The notes under the pieces were generated by a model. The model saw only the letters and a program-made list of their open reading frames with translations, did not search any database and was not told where the DNA came from. Positions 1 through 8,734 of a stretch of DNA of 64,000 nt are shown piece by piece; positions within the stretch are counted from its first letter, which is position 1, and the number at the start of each line of letters is the position of its first letter. Origin of the DNA: Stenotrophomonas maltophilia (lineage in GTDB: Bacteria > Pseudomonadota > Gammaproteobacteria > Xanthomonadales > Xanthomonadaceae); assembly GCF_900186865.1 (NCBI RefSeq), contig NZ_LT906480.1, positions 4,172,001-4,236,000 on the forward strand. Reading direction: 5' to 3'. The translations under genes were made by a program, and so were the position numbers.

Positions 1-1
1 G

Positions 2-82
2 CATCCTTCAGCGCGGATGTACGCCCTGTGGAGCGCGCGCGCGCTGCCGGTTGCCGCGCATCTGCTTGGCGGCACGGACTGA
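2..82 (+). CDS. 3' end of an unidentified gene
   Basis: The window opens inside a reading frame that ends with TGA at 80-82. The visible 26 residues end in ARALPVAAHLLGGTD, an Ala/Leu-rich tail with no recognisable motif. The stop lies 4 nt before the ATG of the methyltransferase, so the two are probably co-transcribed and translationally coupled. It could belong to a lipid or pigment biosynthesis cluster, given the methyltransferase and deacetylase that follow, but that is only a guess. Confidence 0.5.
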   Translation, partial: HPSARMYALWSARALPVAAHLLGGTD

Positions 83-86
83 GGCG

Positions 87-803
87 ATGGACGGCACGCC
101 ACGGAACGGCCCGCCCCTGCCCTGTGCTCCCCTGACGGCCCCGCAGGCCCGCTTGATCGCCGAAGCGTTCCGCCCGGCGCAGGCCTGGGGCAGCCGCCGC
201 GACTACTACTACACCCGCGGCAAGCTCGGCAGCGATCCGCTGTACGACGGCGTGCTGCAGCATCTGCCTGACGACGGGCAGCCGGTGCTGGACCTCGGCT
301 GCGGGCTGGGCCTGTTCGCCCATGTACTGCGCCAGCGCGGCGGCACCCAGCGCTACCTGGGCGTGGACGTGGATGCGGGCAAGATCGCCCGCGCGCAACG
401 TGCCGCCGTCGAGCTGCATGACGTGCGCTTCGACTGCGTGGACGTGCAGGCGCCACTGCCGGCGCAGGCCGGGCACGTCCTGCTGCTGGACGTGCTGCAG
501 TACCTGGACGCGGACCCACAGCAGGCACTGCTGCGCGCGGCCAGTGCACGGGTGGCCCCCGGCGGCTGCCTGCTGCTGCGCACGCCGCTGGCCACCGGCG
601 ATGGCCGCGACCGCACCACGCGGGTGGCGGATCGGCTGGCCTGGCTGGTCGGCTGGATGGGCACGCGGCCGCGCCACTATCCTGACCCGCAGGTCCTGCA
701 GGCGACACTGACCGAAGCGGGATTGCAGGTGGCCGCCCCCCGGCCACTGCATGGGCGTACGCCGTTCAACAGCTGGCTGCTGGTAGCGCGGCGGAACCGG
801 TAG
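87..803 (+). CDS. class I SAM-dependent methyltransferase
   Basis: This 238-residue cytosolic protein has a Rossmann-type methyltransferase core. The SAM-binding motif I is DLGCGLGLF, followed by an acidic motif (GVDVD) at the end of strand 2 and a motif VLLLDVLQYL typical of the methyltransferase 11/12 group. The substrate cannot be read from sequence. The ATG at 87 is preferred over an in-frame ATG at 51 because it follows GAGG closely and begins just after the upstream stop at 82. Its TAG stop (801-803) is supplied by a GTAG-type palindromic repeat that starts at 800. A role in modifying a lipid, pigment or polyketide made by the upstream cluster is possible. Confidence 0.8.
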   Translation: MDGTPRNGPPLPCAPLTAPQARLIAEAFRPAQAWGSRRDYYYTRGKLGSDPLYDGVLQHLPDDGQPVLDLGCGLGLFAHVLRQRGGTQRYLGVDVDAGKIARAQRAAVELHDVRFDCVDVQAPLPAQAGHVLLLDVLQYLDADPQQALLRAASARVAPGGCLLLRTPLATGDGRDRTTRVADRLAWLVGWMGTRPRHYPDPQVLQATLTEAGLQVAAPRPLHGRTPFNSWLLVARRNR

Positions 804-868
804 CGCCGGGCCATGCCCGGCGAGCGCAGCGGCGCCCGTGGAACCCACCGGGCATCGCCCGGCGCTAC
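800..868. repeat. inverted pair of GTAG-type hairpins
   Basis: A hairpin starting GTAGCGCCGGGCC at 800 faces an inverted copy ending GGCGCTAC near 868. It belongs to the GTAG-headed palindromic repeats scattered through this window. It sits between convergent genes and its GTAG provides the TAG stop of the methyltransferase. Confidence 0.75.
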
Positions 869-878
869 TGCATCCGTG

Positions 879-1673
879 TCAGCTGACCGGCAGCCGCGCC
901 TTCAGGCCGCGCTCGTCCAGCGCCTGCAGCACGCGCTCGATGATCGCCAGATTGTGGCCGTGGGCGGCGCCCTCGTGCAGCAGCACGATGGCCCCTGGGC
1001 GCAGGTCCGGCAGCAACCGCGCCAGCACGCCCTCCGGCGTGCAGCTGACGCGGTCGTAACCGCGGGCACTCCAGCCCACGCGCACCAGGCCCAGCGCCTT
1101 CAACACCGGCGCCACGAACGGGTTGGTCATGCCCACCACCGAGCGATACCAGCGCACCGGATGCCCGCTCAGCGCCTGCAGCGCATGCTGGCAGCCTTCG
1201 ATCTCGGCCCGCATCGCCGCTGGGCCCAGGCGCCAGAAGCGGGCCTGCGGGTGGCTGAGACTGTGATTGCCGAGATCGTGGCCACGGCGCAGGATCTCGG
1301 CCACCAGTTCCGGCTGCGCCAGTGCACGGTCCCCCACCAGGAAGAAGGTCGCACGCGCCTGGTGGCGGTCCAGGAGGTCGAGCACGGCACGGGTTTCCGG
1401 GCCGGGTCCGTCATCGATCGTCAGCCAGACACTGTTGCCAGCGTCCGGCACCCGGCTCAATACCGGCGCGTAGAAACGGCTGTTGGGCAGGAATATCGGC
1501 ACCATGAACAGCGCGTGACTGGCCACCATCAGCGGCAGGGCCCAGTGCCAGCCTGCCAGTACCCATACCAGGATCACGGCCAACTGCGACGCCACCAGCC
1601 AGGGCAGCCAGCGCCAGGGCCGGGTCGGGATGCGATGCAATGTTCCTGCGTTGCTCATCCCCCATGATGCCAT
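879..1673 (-). CDS. polysaccharide deacetylase family protein (NodB domain)
   Basis: The 264-residue product has an N-terminal hydrophobic region (about residues 20-62, two predicted membrane segments) followed by a NodB/carbohydrate esterase 4 domain. Motif 1 is TIDDGP (85-90) with the catalytic and metal-binding aspartates. Motif 2 is NHSLSHP with metal histidines at about 137 and 141. The C-terminal motif VLLHEG carries the last expected histidine. Motif 3 is altered (YRSVVG instead of the usual RPPYG type), so the substrate may not be chitin or peptidoglycan. It is convergent with the methyltransferase and divergent from the glutaredoxin gene. A membrane-anchored role in envelope glycan or glycolipid processing is an inference. 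A start at the second Met (1658) is also possible. Confidence 0.85.
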   Translation of the reverse strand: MASWGMSNAGTLHRIPTRPWRWLPWLVASQLAVILVWVLAGWHWALPLMVASHALFMVPIFLPNSRFYAPVLSRVPDAGNSVWLTIDDGPGPETRAVLDLLDRHQARATFFLVGDRALAQPELVAEILRRGHDLGNHSLSHPQARFWRLGPAAMRAEIEGCQHALQALSGHPVRWYRSVVGMTNPFVAPVLKALGLVRVGWSARGYDRVSCTPEGVLARLLPDLRPGAIVLLHEGAAHGHNLAIIERVLQALDERGLKARLPVS

Positions 1674-1717
1674 GGGGGGTAGAATTGATGATTCGAATTC
1701 CCGGAACCCCGACGTCC

Positions 1718-2644
1718 ATGTCCCTCGATCCCGCCCTGCGTTCGCGCATCGAATCCATCCTCAACGCCAACCGCGTCGTGCTGTTCATGAAGGGCCAGCC
1801 GTCGATGCCGCAGTGTGGCTTCTCGGCCAAGGCCGTGGGCGCGCTGCAGGACCTCGGTGTCGAGTTCGCCCACGTCAACGTGCTGGCCGACCAGGAAATC
1901 CGTGAAGGCATCAAGGCCTACGGCGACTGGCCGACCATCCCGCAGCTGTACATCGACGGCGAACTGGTCGGCGGCAGCGACATCGTGCTGCAGATGGCCG
2001 CCAGCGGCGAACTGAGCAGCGTGCTGGGCCTGGCCGCACCGGACCGCACCCCGCCGAGCATCACCGTCACCCCGGCCGCTGTGGAAATGCTCAAGGGCGC
2101 GCTGGCCGACGCCCCGGGCGCTGCCCTGCAGCTGACCATCGACGCCGGCTTCCAGCCGAACTTCCAGCTGGCCCCGCATGACGAAGGCGCGATCGCTGCC
2201 GAGTCCAATGGGCTGCGCGTGCAGTTCGACCTGTCCAGCGCCCGTCGCGCCAACGGCATCACCATCGACTGGGTGGACGACATCCGCGGCAAGGGCCTGG
2301 CGATCGACAACCCGAACGCGCCGAAGCCGGTACAGGAAATCAGCGTGCGTGATGCCGACGACCTGGTGCGCGCCGGCAACATCACCCTGGTGGACGTGCG
2401 CCCGGCCGACGAGCGCGCCATCGCAGCCGTCGGCGTGCCGTTCAGGAGCTTCGACGGCAACGGCCGTGCGGAGCTGGAAGCCCTGCCGAAGGACACCGCG
2501 CTGGCCTTCATGTGCCACCACGGCGGCCGCAGCGCACAGGCTGCCGAGCAGTTCCGTGCACTGGGCTTCACCAAGGTGTTCAACGTCACCGGCGGCATCA
2601 ATGCCTGGTCCGAAGACGTGGACAACGGCGTGCCGAAGTACTGA
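1718..2644 (+). CDS. grxD: Grx4-type monothiol glutaredoxin fused to IscA-like and rhodanese domains
   Basis: This 308-residue protein has three parts. Residues 1-105 form a monothiol glutaredoxin with the signature CGFS (33-36), which binds glutathione-ligated [2Fe-2S] clusters. Residues about 110-200 resemble a HesB/IscA fold but lack the usual cluster-binding cysteines. Residues about 205-308 form a rhodanese domain with active-site loop CHHGGRS. Grx4 proteins are normally about 110 residues; the extended form is known in Xanthomonadaceae. It probably acts in iron-sulfur cluster trafficking and sulfur transfer in the cytosol. The ATG at 1718 is chosen because the family's N-terminus begins here; upstream in-frame Mets overlap the divergent promoter region. 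A bidirectional terminator follows at 2713. Confidence 0.9.
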   Translation: MSLDPALRSRIESILNANRVVLFMKGQPSMPQCGFSAKAVGALQDLGVEFAHVNVLADQEIREGIKAYGDWPTIPQLYIDGELVGGSDIVLQMAASGELSSVLGLAAPDRTPPSITVTPAAVEMLKGALADAPGAALQLTIDAGFQPNFQLAPHDEGAIAAESNGLRVQFDLSSARRANGITIDWVDDIRGKGLAIDNPNAPKPVQEISVRDADDLVRAGNITLVDVRPADERAIAAVGVPFRSFDGNGRAELEALPKDTALAFMCHHGGRSAQAAEQFRALGFTKVFNVTGGINAWSEDVDNGVPKY

Positions 2645-2668
2645 TCGGCCCCGGCATGGGGTCGACTT

Positions 2669-2707
2669 GGGGTCGGATCCCTTTCCGCAGGAAAGGGCTC
2701 TGGCCCC
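2669..2707. repeat. GGGGTC-headed imperfect palindrome
   Basis: GGGGTCGGATCCCTTTCC pairs imperfectly with GGAAAGGGCTCTGGCCCC around a 3-nt loop. Relatives are found at 21972 and 30432, so this is a second palindromic repeat family, distinct from the GTAG hairpins. Confidence 0.75.
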
Positions 2708-2712
2708 AGCAC

Positions 2713-2742
2713 AGAAAACGCCGGCATTCGCCGGCGTTTTCT
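2713..2742. terminator. bidirectional intrinsic terminator
   Basis: A perfect 12-bp stem (AGAAAACGCCGG with CCGGCGTTTTCT) encloses a 6-nt loop and is flanked by A and T runs on opposite sides. It lies between the convergent grxD-like gene and the DUF924 gene, so it can stop transcription from both. Confidence 0.85.
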
Positions 2743-2763
2743 GCATCCACGCATGGCGTGGAC

Positions 2764-3303
2764 CTACCCGGCGAAGCCGCCTTCGGCCAGGTAATCCAGC
2801 TCTTCCGCCGTGGGCAAGCGACCGAGCACGGCATTGCGATGCGGGAAGCGCCCGAAGCGGCGGATGATGTCGCGGTGCAGTTCGGCGTACTGCAGGTACT
2901 CCTTGTCACCCAGCACGTCGAACATCGCCACCGAACGGTCCTGGTCCATCGGATCCTCGGAGTGCTCGAACGGCAGGTAGATGAAGGCGCGCAGCTTCGG
3001 TACCAGCTGCAGGTCCAGGCCTTCCTCGATGGCGCGCATGGCGTAGTGCCGGGCCAGGCCATCGGTGGCGTAGGAATGGGCGGTCCCACGGAAGCAGTTG
3101 CGCGGGAACTGGTCCAGCAGCAGCATCAGCGCCAATGCCCCTTCGGCACTGCCCAGCCAATGCTCGCGCGCGCGCGAAGCGGCGGCGAAATGCTCATCCA
3201 GGAACAACTGGCGGAACTGCGCGTCGAACGCATCGTCGCGGGCGAACCACTTCGCAGGGCCCGCTTCTTTCCAGAATTCCACCACTTGCGCGGCAACGTC
3301 CAT
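2764..3303 (-). CDS. DUF924 family protein
   Basis: The 179-residue product matches the DUF924 family (TPR-like helical fold, function unknown) over its full length. Typical motifs are VVEFWKEAGPAKWF near the N-terminus, LLLDQFPRNCFRG in the middle and YLPFEHSED further on. It has no signal peptide. The ATG at 3303 is preferred to a GTG one codon upstream. It is followed on its 3' side by the terminator shared with the glutaredoxin gene. No function is proposed. Confidence 0.85.
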   Translation of the reverse strand: MDVAAQVVEFWKEAGPAKWFARDDAFDAQFRQLFLDEHFAAASRAREHWLGSAEGALALMLLLDQFPRNCFRGTAHSYATDGLARHYAMRAIEEGLDLQLVPKLRAFIYLPFEHSEDPMDQDRSVAMFDVLGDKEYLQYAELHRDIIRRFGRFPHRNAVLGRLPTAEELDYLAEGGFAG

Positions 3304-3346
3304 CACCTACTCCCCAGGGCCGGCGCGCCGCGCCAGGCCATCATCA

Positions 3347-4123
3347 TCATTCGTCGAAGCGCAGGTGGCGGACCGACTTGCCGTTGCGCCGGATAAGCTT
3401 AAGCGCCTCGATACCGATCTGGATATGGTTTTCCACGAACTGGGAGCTGACCTTGGCATCGGAGGCCTCGGTCTTGACCCCATCGGGGATCATCGGCTGG
3501 TCCGAGACCAGCAGCAGCGCGCCGCTGGGGATGTGGTTGGCGAAGCCGGCGGCGAACACGGTGGCGGTTTCCATGTCGATGGCCATGCAGCGCATCGCCC
3601 GCAGCCGCTCCTTGAAGGCCTCGTCATGCTCCCAGACCCGGCGGTTGGTGGTGTAGACGGTACCGGTCCAATAGTCGTGGCCGAGGTCGCGGATCATGGT
3701 CGAGACCGCACGCTGCAGCGCGAACGCCGGCAACGCCGGCACTTCCGGCGGCAGGTAGTCACCCGAGGTACCCTCGCCACGGATCGCAGCGATCGGCAGC
3801 ACCAGGTCGCCCAGCTGGTTCTTGCGCTTGAGGCCGCCGCACTTTCCCAGGAACAGCACCGCCTTGGGCATCACCGCCGACAGCAGGTCCATGATGATCG
3901 CGGCATTGGGGCTGCCCATGCCGAAGTTGATCATGGTGATGCCGTCGATCGTGGCGCTTGCCATCGGCCGGTCCAGGCCGATGACCGGCGCACCGGTCAG
4001 CTCGGAAAAGGTATGCAGGTAGCCGCCGAAGTTGGTCAGCAGGATGTGCTGGCCGAACTGGTCCAGAGGCACCCCGGTATACCGGGGCAGCCAGTTGTCG
4101 ACGATTTCCTGCTTGCTTTTCAT
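3347..4123 (-). CDS. amn: AMP nucleosidase, short form
   Basis: The 258-residue cytosolic enzyme belongs to the nucleoside phosphorylase fold and is most like the catalytic half of AMP nucleosidase, which hydrolyses AMP to adenine and ribose-5-phosphate. Recognisable parts are the core FLGKCGGLKRKNQLGD, the MAIDMETATVFAAGF segment with the purine-site Glu, and VSDQPMIPDGVKT. E. coli Amn is about 480 residues because of an extra N-terminal regulatory domain; this form lacks it, as in other Xanthomonadaceae. The ATG at 4123 fits family length; the frame is open further upstream but that part is not conserved-looking. Confidence 0.82.
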   Translation of the reverse strand: MKSKQEIVDNWLPRYTGVPLDQFGQHILLTNFGGYLHTFSELTGAPVIGLDRPMASATIDGITMINFGMGSPNAAIIMDLLSAVMPKAVLFLGKCGGLKRKNQLGDLVLPIAAIRGEGTSGDYLPPEVPALPAFALQRAVSTMIRDLGHDYWTGTVYTTNRRVWEHDEAFKERLRAMRCMAIDMETATVFAAGFANHIPSGALLLVSDQPMIPDGVKTEASDAKVSSQFVENHIQIGIEALKLIRRNGKSVRHLRFDE

Positions 4124-4275
4124 GGGCGGTCCGGTACGGCGGGGGACCGGGTATTTTCGGCCACCCGGCCGGTGCAGTCGAGCCGCCGTCGACCGTCCTG
4201 TGAAGAAGGTCACTTGGCAAGCCCGCCACCACCGGGCTAGCGTCGGCGGTTGGACCAGGTTGCAAGGGGAACTGC

Positions 4276-5685
4276 ATGGCATCGACGTTGTTGCGCGCCG
4301 GGGTGGCCCTGGCGCTGCTTTCATTGAGTACGGCTCCGGCGGTGGGCGCCTCGCGCTTTGTCGCCGATCCCTACCCCAGCACCTACCAGGCCCATCCCGA
4401 TGCGCCGGTACTGATCCACAACGCCACCGTGCTGACCGGTACCGGCCAGCGCCTGGACAACGCCGATGTGCTGCTGCGCGACGGCCGCATCGTTGCCGTC
4501 GGCCGCCAGCTGCAGGCCGATGCGGGCGTCACCCGCATTGATGCACAGGGCAAGTGGGTCACTCCGGGCCTGATCGACGTGCATTCGCACCTGGGCGTGT
4601 ATCCCAGCCCGGGTGTCGGTGCGCACAGCGACGGCAACGAGATGACCGCACCGGTCACCGCCAACGTCTGGGCCGAACACTCGGTGTGGCCGCAGGACCC
4701 GGGCTTCGCCACCGCGCTGGCCGGCGGCGTGACCAGCATGCAGGTACTGCCGGGCTCGGCCAACCTTGTCGGTGGCCGCGGCGTGACGCTGAAGAACGTC
4801 CCGGCCATCACCTACCAGGCGATGAAGTTCCCCGGTGCGCCGTGGGGCCTGAAAATGGCCTGCGGCGAGAACCCCAAGCGGGTCTATGGCGAGGGCAAGG
4901 GCGTGACCCCGGCCACGCGCATGGGCAACGTGGCCGGCTATCGTGCCGCCTTCATCGATGCCGCCGACTACATCGCCAAGAACAAACCCAAGCCGGCCAA
5001 GCGCAAGAGCTGGTTCGGCAGCGACAAGGGCGACAGCGCCGGTGATGCCGGCGGCAAGCGCGATCTCAAGCTGGACACGCTGGCCGGCGCGATCGAAGGC
5101 GACATCCGCGTGCACATCCACTGCTACCGCGCCGACGAGATGGCCACCATGCTCGATCTGGCCAAGGAATTCGGCTTCAAGGTAGCCGCCTTCCACCACG
5201 GCGTGGAGGCCTACAAGCTGGCCGACAGGCTGGCCGCCGACGGCGTCTGCGGTGCGCTGTGGGCCGACTGGTGGGGCTTCAAGATGGAAGCCTTCGACGG
5301 CATTCCGGAGAACATCGCGCTGGTCGACCGGCCGAAGAACAGCTGCGCCATCGTCCACTCCGATTCACCCGAGGGCATCCAGCGCCTGAACCAGGAAGCA
5401 GCCAAGGTGATGGCGTCCGCGCGCCGCGCGCGCATGCCGGAGATCACGCCCGAACACGCCATCACCTGGATGACCGCCAACGCTGCCAAGGCGCTGGGCA
5501 TTGAAGGCCAGACCGGCACCCTGGAGGCCGGCAAGATGGCCGACGTGGTGGTCTGGAACGGCAACCCCTTCAGTTCGTATGCGCTGGCCGAGCAGGTCTT
5601 CATTGATGGCCGCAGGTTGTACGACCGCAGTGCACCGGCAGCGCCGCCGCGTTCTGATTTCCAGCTTGGCCAGGAGGTGCGCTGA
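4276..5685 (+). CDS. exported metal-dependent amidohydrolase
   Basis: This 469-residue protein begins with a cleavable-looking signal peptide (to about residue 25) and continues as an amidohydrolase-superfamily TIM barrel of the imidazolonepropionase-like group. Metal ligands are visible: HSH at 103-105 in GLIDVHSHLG, later histidines in VHIHCYRAD and AFHHGVEAYK, and the final catalytic Asp in IVHSDSPEG. The C-terminal composite-domain strand TLEAGKMADVVVWNG is typical. A strong AAGGGGA ribosome site precedes the ATG. Its TGA overlaps the ATG of the next gene by 1 nt, indicating translational coupling. A role as a periplasmic peptidase or cyclic amide hydrolase is likely, with unknown substrate. 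Confidence 0.88.
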   Translation: MASTLLRAGVALALLSLSTAPAVGASRFVADPYPSTYQAHPDAPVLIHNATVLTGTGQRLDNADVLLRDGRIVAVGRQLQADAGVTRIDAQGKWVTPGLIDVHSHLGVYPSPGVGAHSDGNEMTAPVTANVWAEHSVWPQDPGFATALAGGVTSMQVLPGSANLVGGRGVTLKNVPAITYQAMKFPGAPWGLKMACGENPKRVYGEGKGVTPATRMGNVAGYRAAFIDAADYIAKNKPKPAKRKSWFGSDKGDSAGDAGGKRDLKLDTLAGAIEGDIRVHIHCYRADEMATMLDLAKEFGFKVAAFHHGVEAYKLADRLAADGVCGALWADWWGFKMEAFDGIPENIALVDRPKNSCAIVHSDSPEGIQRLNQEAAKVMASARRARMPEITPEHAITWMTANAAKALGIEGQTGTLEAGKMADVVVWNGNPFSSYALAEQVFIDGRRLYDRSAPAAPPRSDFQLGQEVR

Positions 5686-6968
5686 TGGTGGTGCTCAAGC
5701 AGTTGACGCAGTCTGCCGCGAAGGGCAGCCGAGCATGGTTCGGCGCTACTGTCATGGTGCTGGCCTGCATCTCCGCATCCGCACAGGCACAGGACCTGCT
5801 GGTGCGCAACGCAACGGTGCACACGGCCAGCGCACGCGGCAGCCTGCACAACGCCGATGTGCTGGTCCAGGGTGGCATCATCCGCGCGGTCGGCCCCGGC
5901 CTGTCCGCGCCGGCCGGGGCGACCGTGGTCGAAGCCAATGGCAGGCCGCTGACCCCGGCCCTGTTCGGTGGCATCACCGAAACCGGCATCGAAGAGGTCT
6001 CGGGTGAATCGAGCACGGTGGACAGTTCGTTGAAGCTCGGTGAGCAGCCGCTGCGCCCGGAATTCGACGTCACGCTCGCCTACAACCCGGCCTCGGTGCT
6101 GATTCCGGTCACGCGCCTGGAAGGCATCGGCTTCACTGCATTGGGGGCAGCCACTGGTGGTGGTTTCGTGGCCGGCCAGGGCGGCGTAATGCGGCTGGAC
6201 GGCAGCGCCGACCCGATCGGCCCGCGTGCCCTGTTCCTGCGCATCGGCGCGGCCGCCTCCGAACTGACCGGCCATTCGCGCGCCGCGCAATGGATGCTGC
6301 TGCAACAGATGGTCGACGAAGCTCGCGGCCAGGTTGCTGTGGATTCGCCGCACGCGCTGTTGACCCCGGCCGGGCGCCGTACGCTCAGTCGCTACCTGGC
6401 CGGCCAGGGCCGCATCGTGGTGGAGGTGGATCGTGCCTCGGACATCCGCCAGCTGCTGCGCTGGGCCACACGCGAGAAGGTAAAGATCGCCATTGCCGGT
6501 GCCAGCGAAGCCTGGCAGGTCGCGCCGGAGCTGGCCGCTGCGCACGTGCCGGTATTCGTCGACGTGCTGGCCAACCTGCCGGCCAGCTTCGACCAGCTCG
6601 GTGCCACCCTGGAAAACGCCGCGCGCCTGCAGCGTGCCGGCGTGGCGGTTTCTTTCGTGCAGCGCGGCGATGCCACCCACAACGCGCGCAAGATGCGCCA
6701 GCTGGCTGGCAATGCAGTGGCCAACGGCCTGCCCTGGGCTGACGGTCTGGCCGGGCTGACCCGGGTACCCGCACAGGCGTTCGGCGTGGCCGACCAGATC
6801 GGCAGCATCGAGCCCGGCAAGCGCGCCGACCTGGTGCTGTGGGAAGGCGACCCGCTGGACGTGGCGCACTATGCCGAACAGGTCTGGCTGGGCGGGCGTG
6901 CGATGCCGATGCGCTCGCGCCAGACCGACCTGCGTGATCGCTACCTGCAGCGCAATGCGCAGCCCTGA
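5685..6968 (+). CDS. amidohydrolase-family protein lacking metal ligands
   Basis: The 427-residue product has a signal peptide (residues about 1-36) and the amidohydrolase architecture, with the N-terminal beta composite domain and the C-terminal strand SIEPGKRADLVLWEGDP. At the place where the family has HxH it reads PALFGGITETGIEEV, so the metal-binding histidines are absent, and the later His and Asp positions are also not recognisable. It is therefore probably a non-catalytic partner of the upstream paralogue, with which it overlaps by 1 nt. The tandem arrangement suggests a heteromeric periplasmic complex. A changed activity without metal cannot be excluded. Confidence 0.8.
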   Translation: MVVLKQLTQSAAKGSRAWFGATVMVLACISASAQAQDLLVRNATVHTASARGSLHNADVLVQGGIIRAVGPGLSAPAGATVVEANGRPLTPALFGGITETGIEEVSGESSTVDSSLKLGEQPLRPEFDVTLAYNPASVLIPVTRLEGIGFTALGAATGGGFVAGQGGVMRLDGSADPIGPRALFLRIGAAASELTGHSRAAQWMLLQQMVDEARGQVAVDSPHALLTPAGRRTLSRYLAGQGRIVVEVDRASDIRQLLRWATREKVKIAIAGASEAWQVAPELAAAHVPVFVDVLANLPASFDQLGATLENAARLQRAGVAVSFVQRGDATHNARKMRQLAGNAVANGLPWADGLAGLTRVPAQAFGVADQIGSIEPGKRADLVLWEGDPLDVAHYAEQVWLGGRAMPMRSRQTDLRDRYLQRNAQP

Positions 6969-6988
6969 CCGCATTGAAGGACACCACC

Positions 6989-7621
6989 ATGGCCACCCTG
7001 CGCTGGTACTTCGACTTCGTCTCGCCCTACTCCTACCTGCACTGGCAGAAGCTGAAACAGTTGCCGCAGTTCGCGCAGATCCAGACCGTGCCGATCGCCT
7101 TCGGCGCGGTGCTGCATCACCTGGGCAATCTCGGGCCGGCCGAGATTCCGGCCAAGCGCCGTTTCATGTACCGCCAGCTGCAATGGACCGCGCAGGCCGA
7201 GGGCACGCCGATGCGCTTCCCGCCCGGCCATCCGTTCAATCCGTTGTCGGCGCTGCGCCTGTGCCTGGCCGCCGGAGCCAGCGCACAGGCGGTGGACGTG
7301 CTGTTCGACTGGATCTGGCGCGACGGCCATGCCGGTGACAGCGCCGAGGCCCTGCGCGAACCGGGTGCGCAGCTGGGCATCGAGGATGTCGCCAGCGCCA
7401 TCGCCGCCCCGGCGGTCAAGGAACAGCTGCGGCGCAACACCGAGGCCGCAATCGGCGCCGGGGTGTTCGGGGTCCCGACCCTGGCCATCGACCAGGAACT
7501 GTTCTGGGGCAACGACGCCCATCCGCTGATGGCGGCCGTGCTGGCCGATCCCGCCCTGCTGCAGCAGCCCGAATGGCAACGCCTGGACAGCCTGCCGGTG
7601 GCGGTACAGCGCGATCGCTGA
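6989..7621 (+). CDS. 2-hydroxychromene-2-carboxylate isomerase family protein (DsbA fold)
   Basis: The 210-residue cytosolic protein has a DsbA-like thioredoxin fold with the family N-terminus WYFDFVSPYSYLHW and a C-terminal helix-turn with GVFGVPTLAID containing the cis-Pro. This family includes kappa-class glutathione transferases and NahD, which isomerise hydroxychromene carboxylate using glutathione. No aromatic catabolic genes flank it, so the true substrate is unknown. The ATG at 6989 follows GAAGGA well; an in-frame TTG at 6974 is less likely. It starts 20 nt after the amidohydrolase gene and is probably in the same transcript. Confidence 0.85.
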   Translation: MATLRWYFDFVSPYSYLHWQKLKQLPQFAQIQTVPIAFGAVLHHLGNLGPAEIPAKRRFMYRQLQWTAQAEGTPMRFPPGHPFNPLSALRLCLAAGASAQAVDVLFDWIWRDGHAGDSAEALREPGAQLGIEDVASAIAAPAVKEQLRRNTEAAIGAGVFGVPTLAIDQELFWGNDAHPLMAAVLADPALLQQPEWQRLDSLPVAVQRDR

Positions 7622-7715
7622 ACAGGGGTGGCGCCTTTCCCTCGGGCGCGGGCTCTGGTTTTGAGATAGATTTCACGTTTCCGAACCTACAACCGCCCTG
7701 GAGGGGGAGCCGCGG

Positions 7716-8657
7716 ATGCGCATCGGAATCGTCGTCGACTCGGCCTGCGACCTGCCGCAGGACTTCATTGCCGAGCACAACATCGTGCTGCTGCCGATCA
7801 CCGTCCGCATCGGCGAAGCCGTGCTGGCCGATCACCGCGATGAGCAGGCCACGCTGAGCTTCCTGCACGCGCACGTGGCCGAACACGGCGCCGAGGCGGA
7901 AACCATTCCCTTCAGTGTCAACCAGATCCGCGACCTGTTCCTGCAGCAGCTGGTGATCGATTACGACCACGTGTTCTGCATGACCATCACCAAGACCCGC
8001 AGCCCGATCCATGACAACGCGCTGCAGGCCAGCTTCGCCATCCTCAACGACTACAAGCCGGTGCGCCAGGCGGCAGGCTACAACTCACCGTTCGCGCTGC
8101 GCGTGCTCGATACCCAGAACCTGTTCGCCGCGCAGGCGGTTACGGCGGTGGAAGCCGTGCGCCTGCGCGAGAGCAACGCCAGCGTGCAGCAGATCCGGGA
8201 GCGGCTGGAGGAACTGGCCGGCAACGTGCACGGCTACATGGTCACCCGTGACCTGTACTACATGCGTGCGCGCGCACGGCACAAGGGTGACCGCAGTGTC
8301 GGCCTGCTCAGCGCCGCACTGGGCAGCGCGCTGGACATCAAGCCGGTGCTGCATGGCTACCGCGGCGAGACCGGGCCGGTGGCCAAGATCAAGGGATTCG
8401 ACAATGCCGTGCAGAAGCTGTTCGCGGTGGTCGGCCAGCGCGTACGTGCCGGACTGATGACGCCGACGGTGTGCGTCAGCTACGGCGGAGAACTGGACGA
8501 GCTGCGTGCCCTGCCCGGCTACGCACAGCTGAAAGAGGTCTGCGCCACCCATGGCGTGACCGTGTACGAATCGGTGATGAGCCTGACCGGCATGGTCAAC
8601 GTCGGCAAGGGCGCGGTCACCGTAGGCTTCGCCGATGGGCCGCATCGGTTCGAATGA
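7716..8657 (+). CDS. DegV family fatty-acid-binding protein
   Basis: The 313-residue product matches DegV, which binds a fatty acid between two alpha/beta domains and in Firmicutes (FakB) presents it to a kinase. The N-terminus IGIVVDSACDLPQDFI and the central TITKTRSPIHDNA loop are family landmarks. A strong GGAGGGGG ribosome site precedes the ATG. No fakA kinase gene is nearby. In this lineage the role could be lipid binding or a redox-independent signalling function, which the sequence does not settle. Confidence 0.85.
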   Translation: MRIGIVVDSACDLPQDFIAEHNIVLLPITVRIGEAVLADHRDEQATLSFLHAHVAEHGAEAETIPFSVNQIRDLFLQQLVIDYDHVFCMTITKTRSPIHDNALQASFAILNDYKPVRQAAGYNSPFALRVLDTQNLFAAQAVTAVEAVRLRESNASVQQIRERLEELAGNVHGYMVTRDLYYMRARARHKGDRSVGLLSAALGSALDIKPVLHGYRGETGPVAKIKGFDNAVQKLFAVVGQRVRAGLMTPTVCVSYGGELDELRALPGYAQLKEVCATHGVTVYESVMSLTGMVNVGKGAVTVGFADGPHRFE

Positions 8658-8734
8658 GCGCTGGCCACGGCCGGAATCTGCACATCGATTCCACTGCGGT
8701 TGTGCCAGTCTTGCCGCACTTCAAGGAGAACTCC

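Noticed and set aside
1..1673. Assignment of the methyltransferase and deacetylase to a xanthomonadin/aryl polyene cluster
   Set aside because: The gene types would fit, but the defining genes would lie outside the window and cannot be seen.
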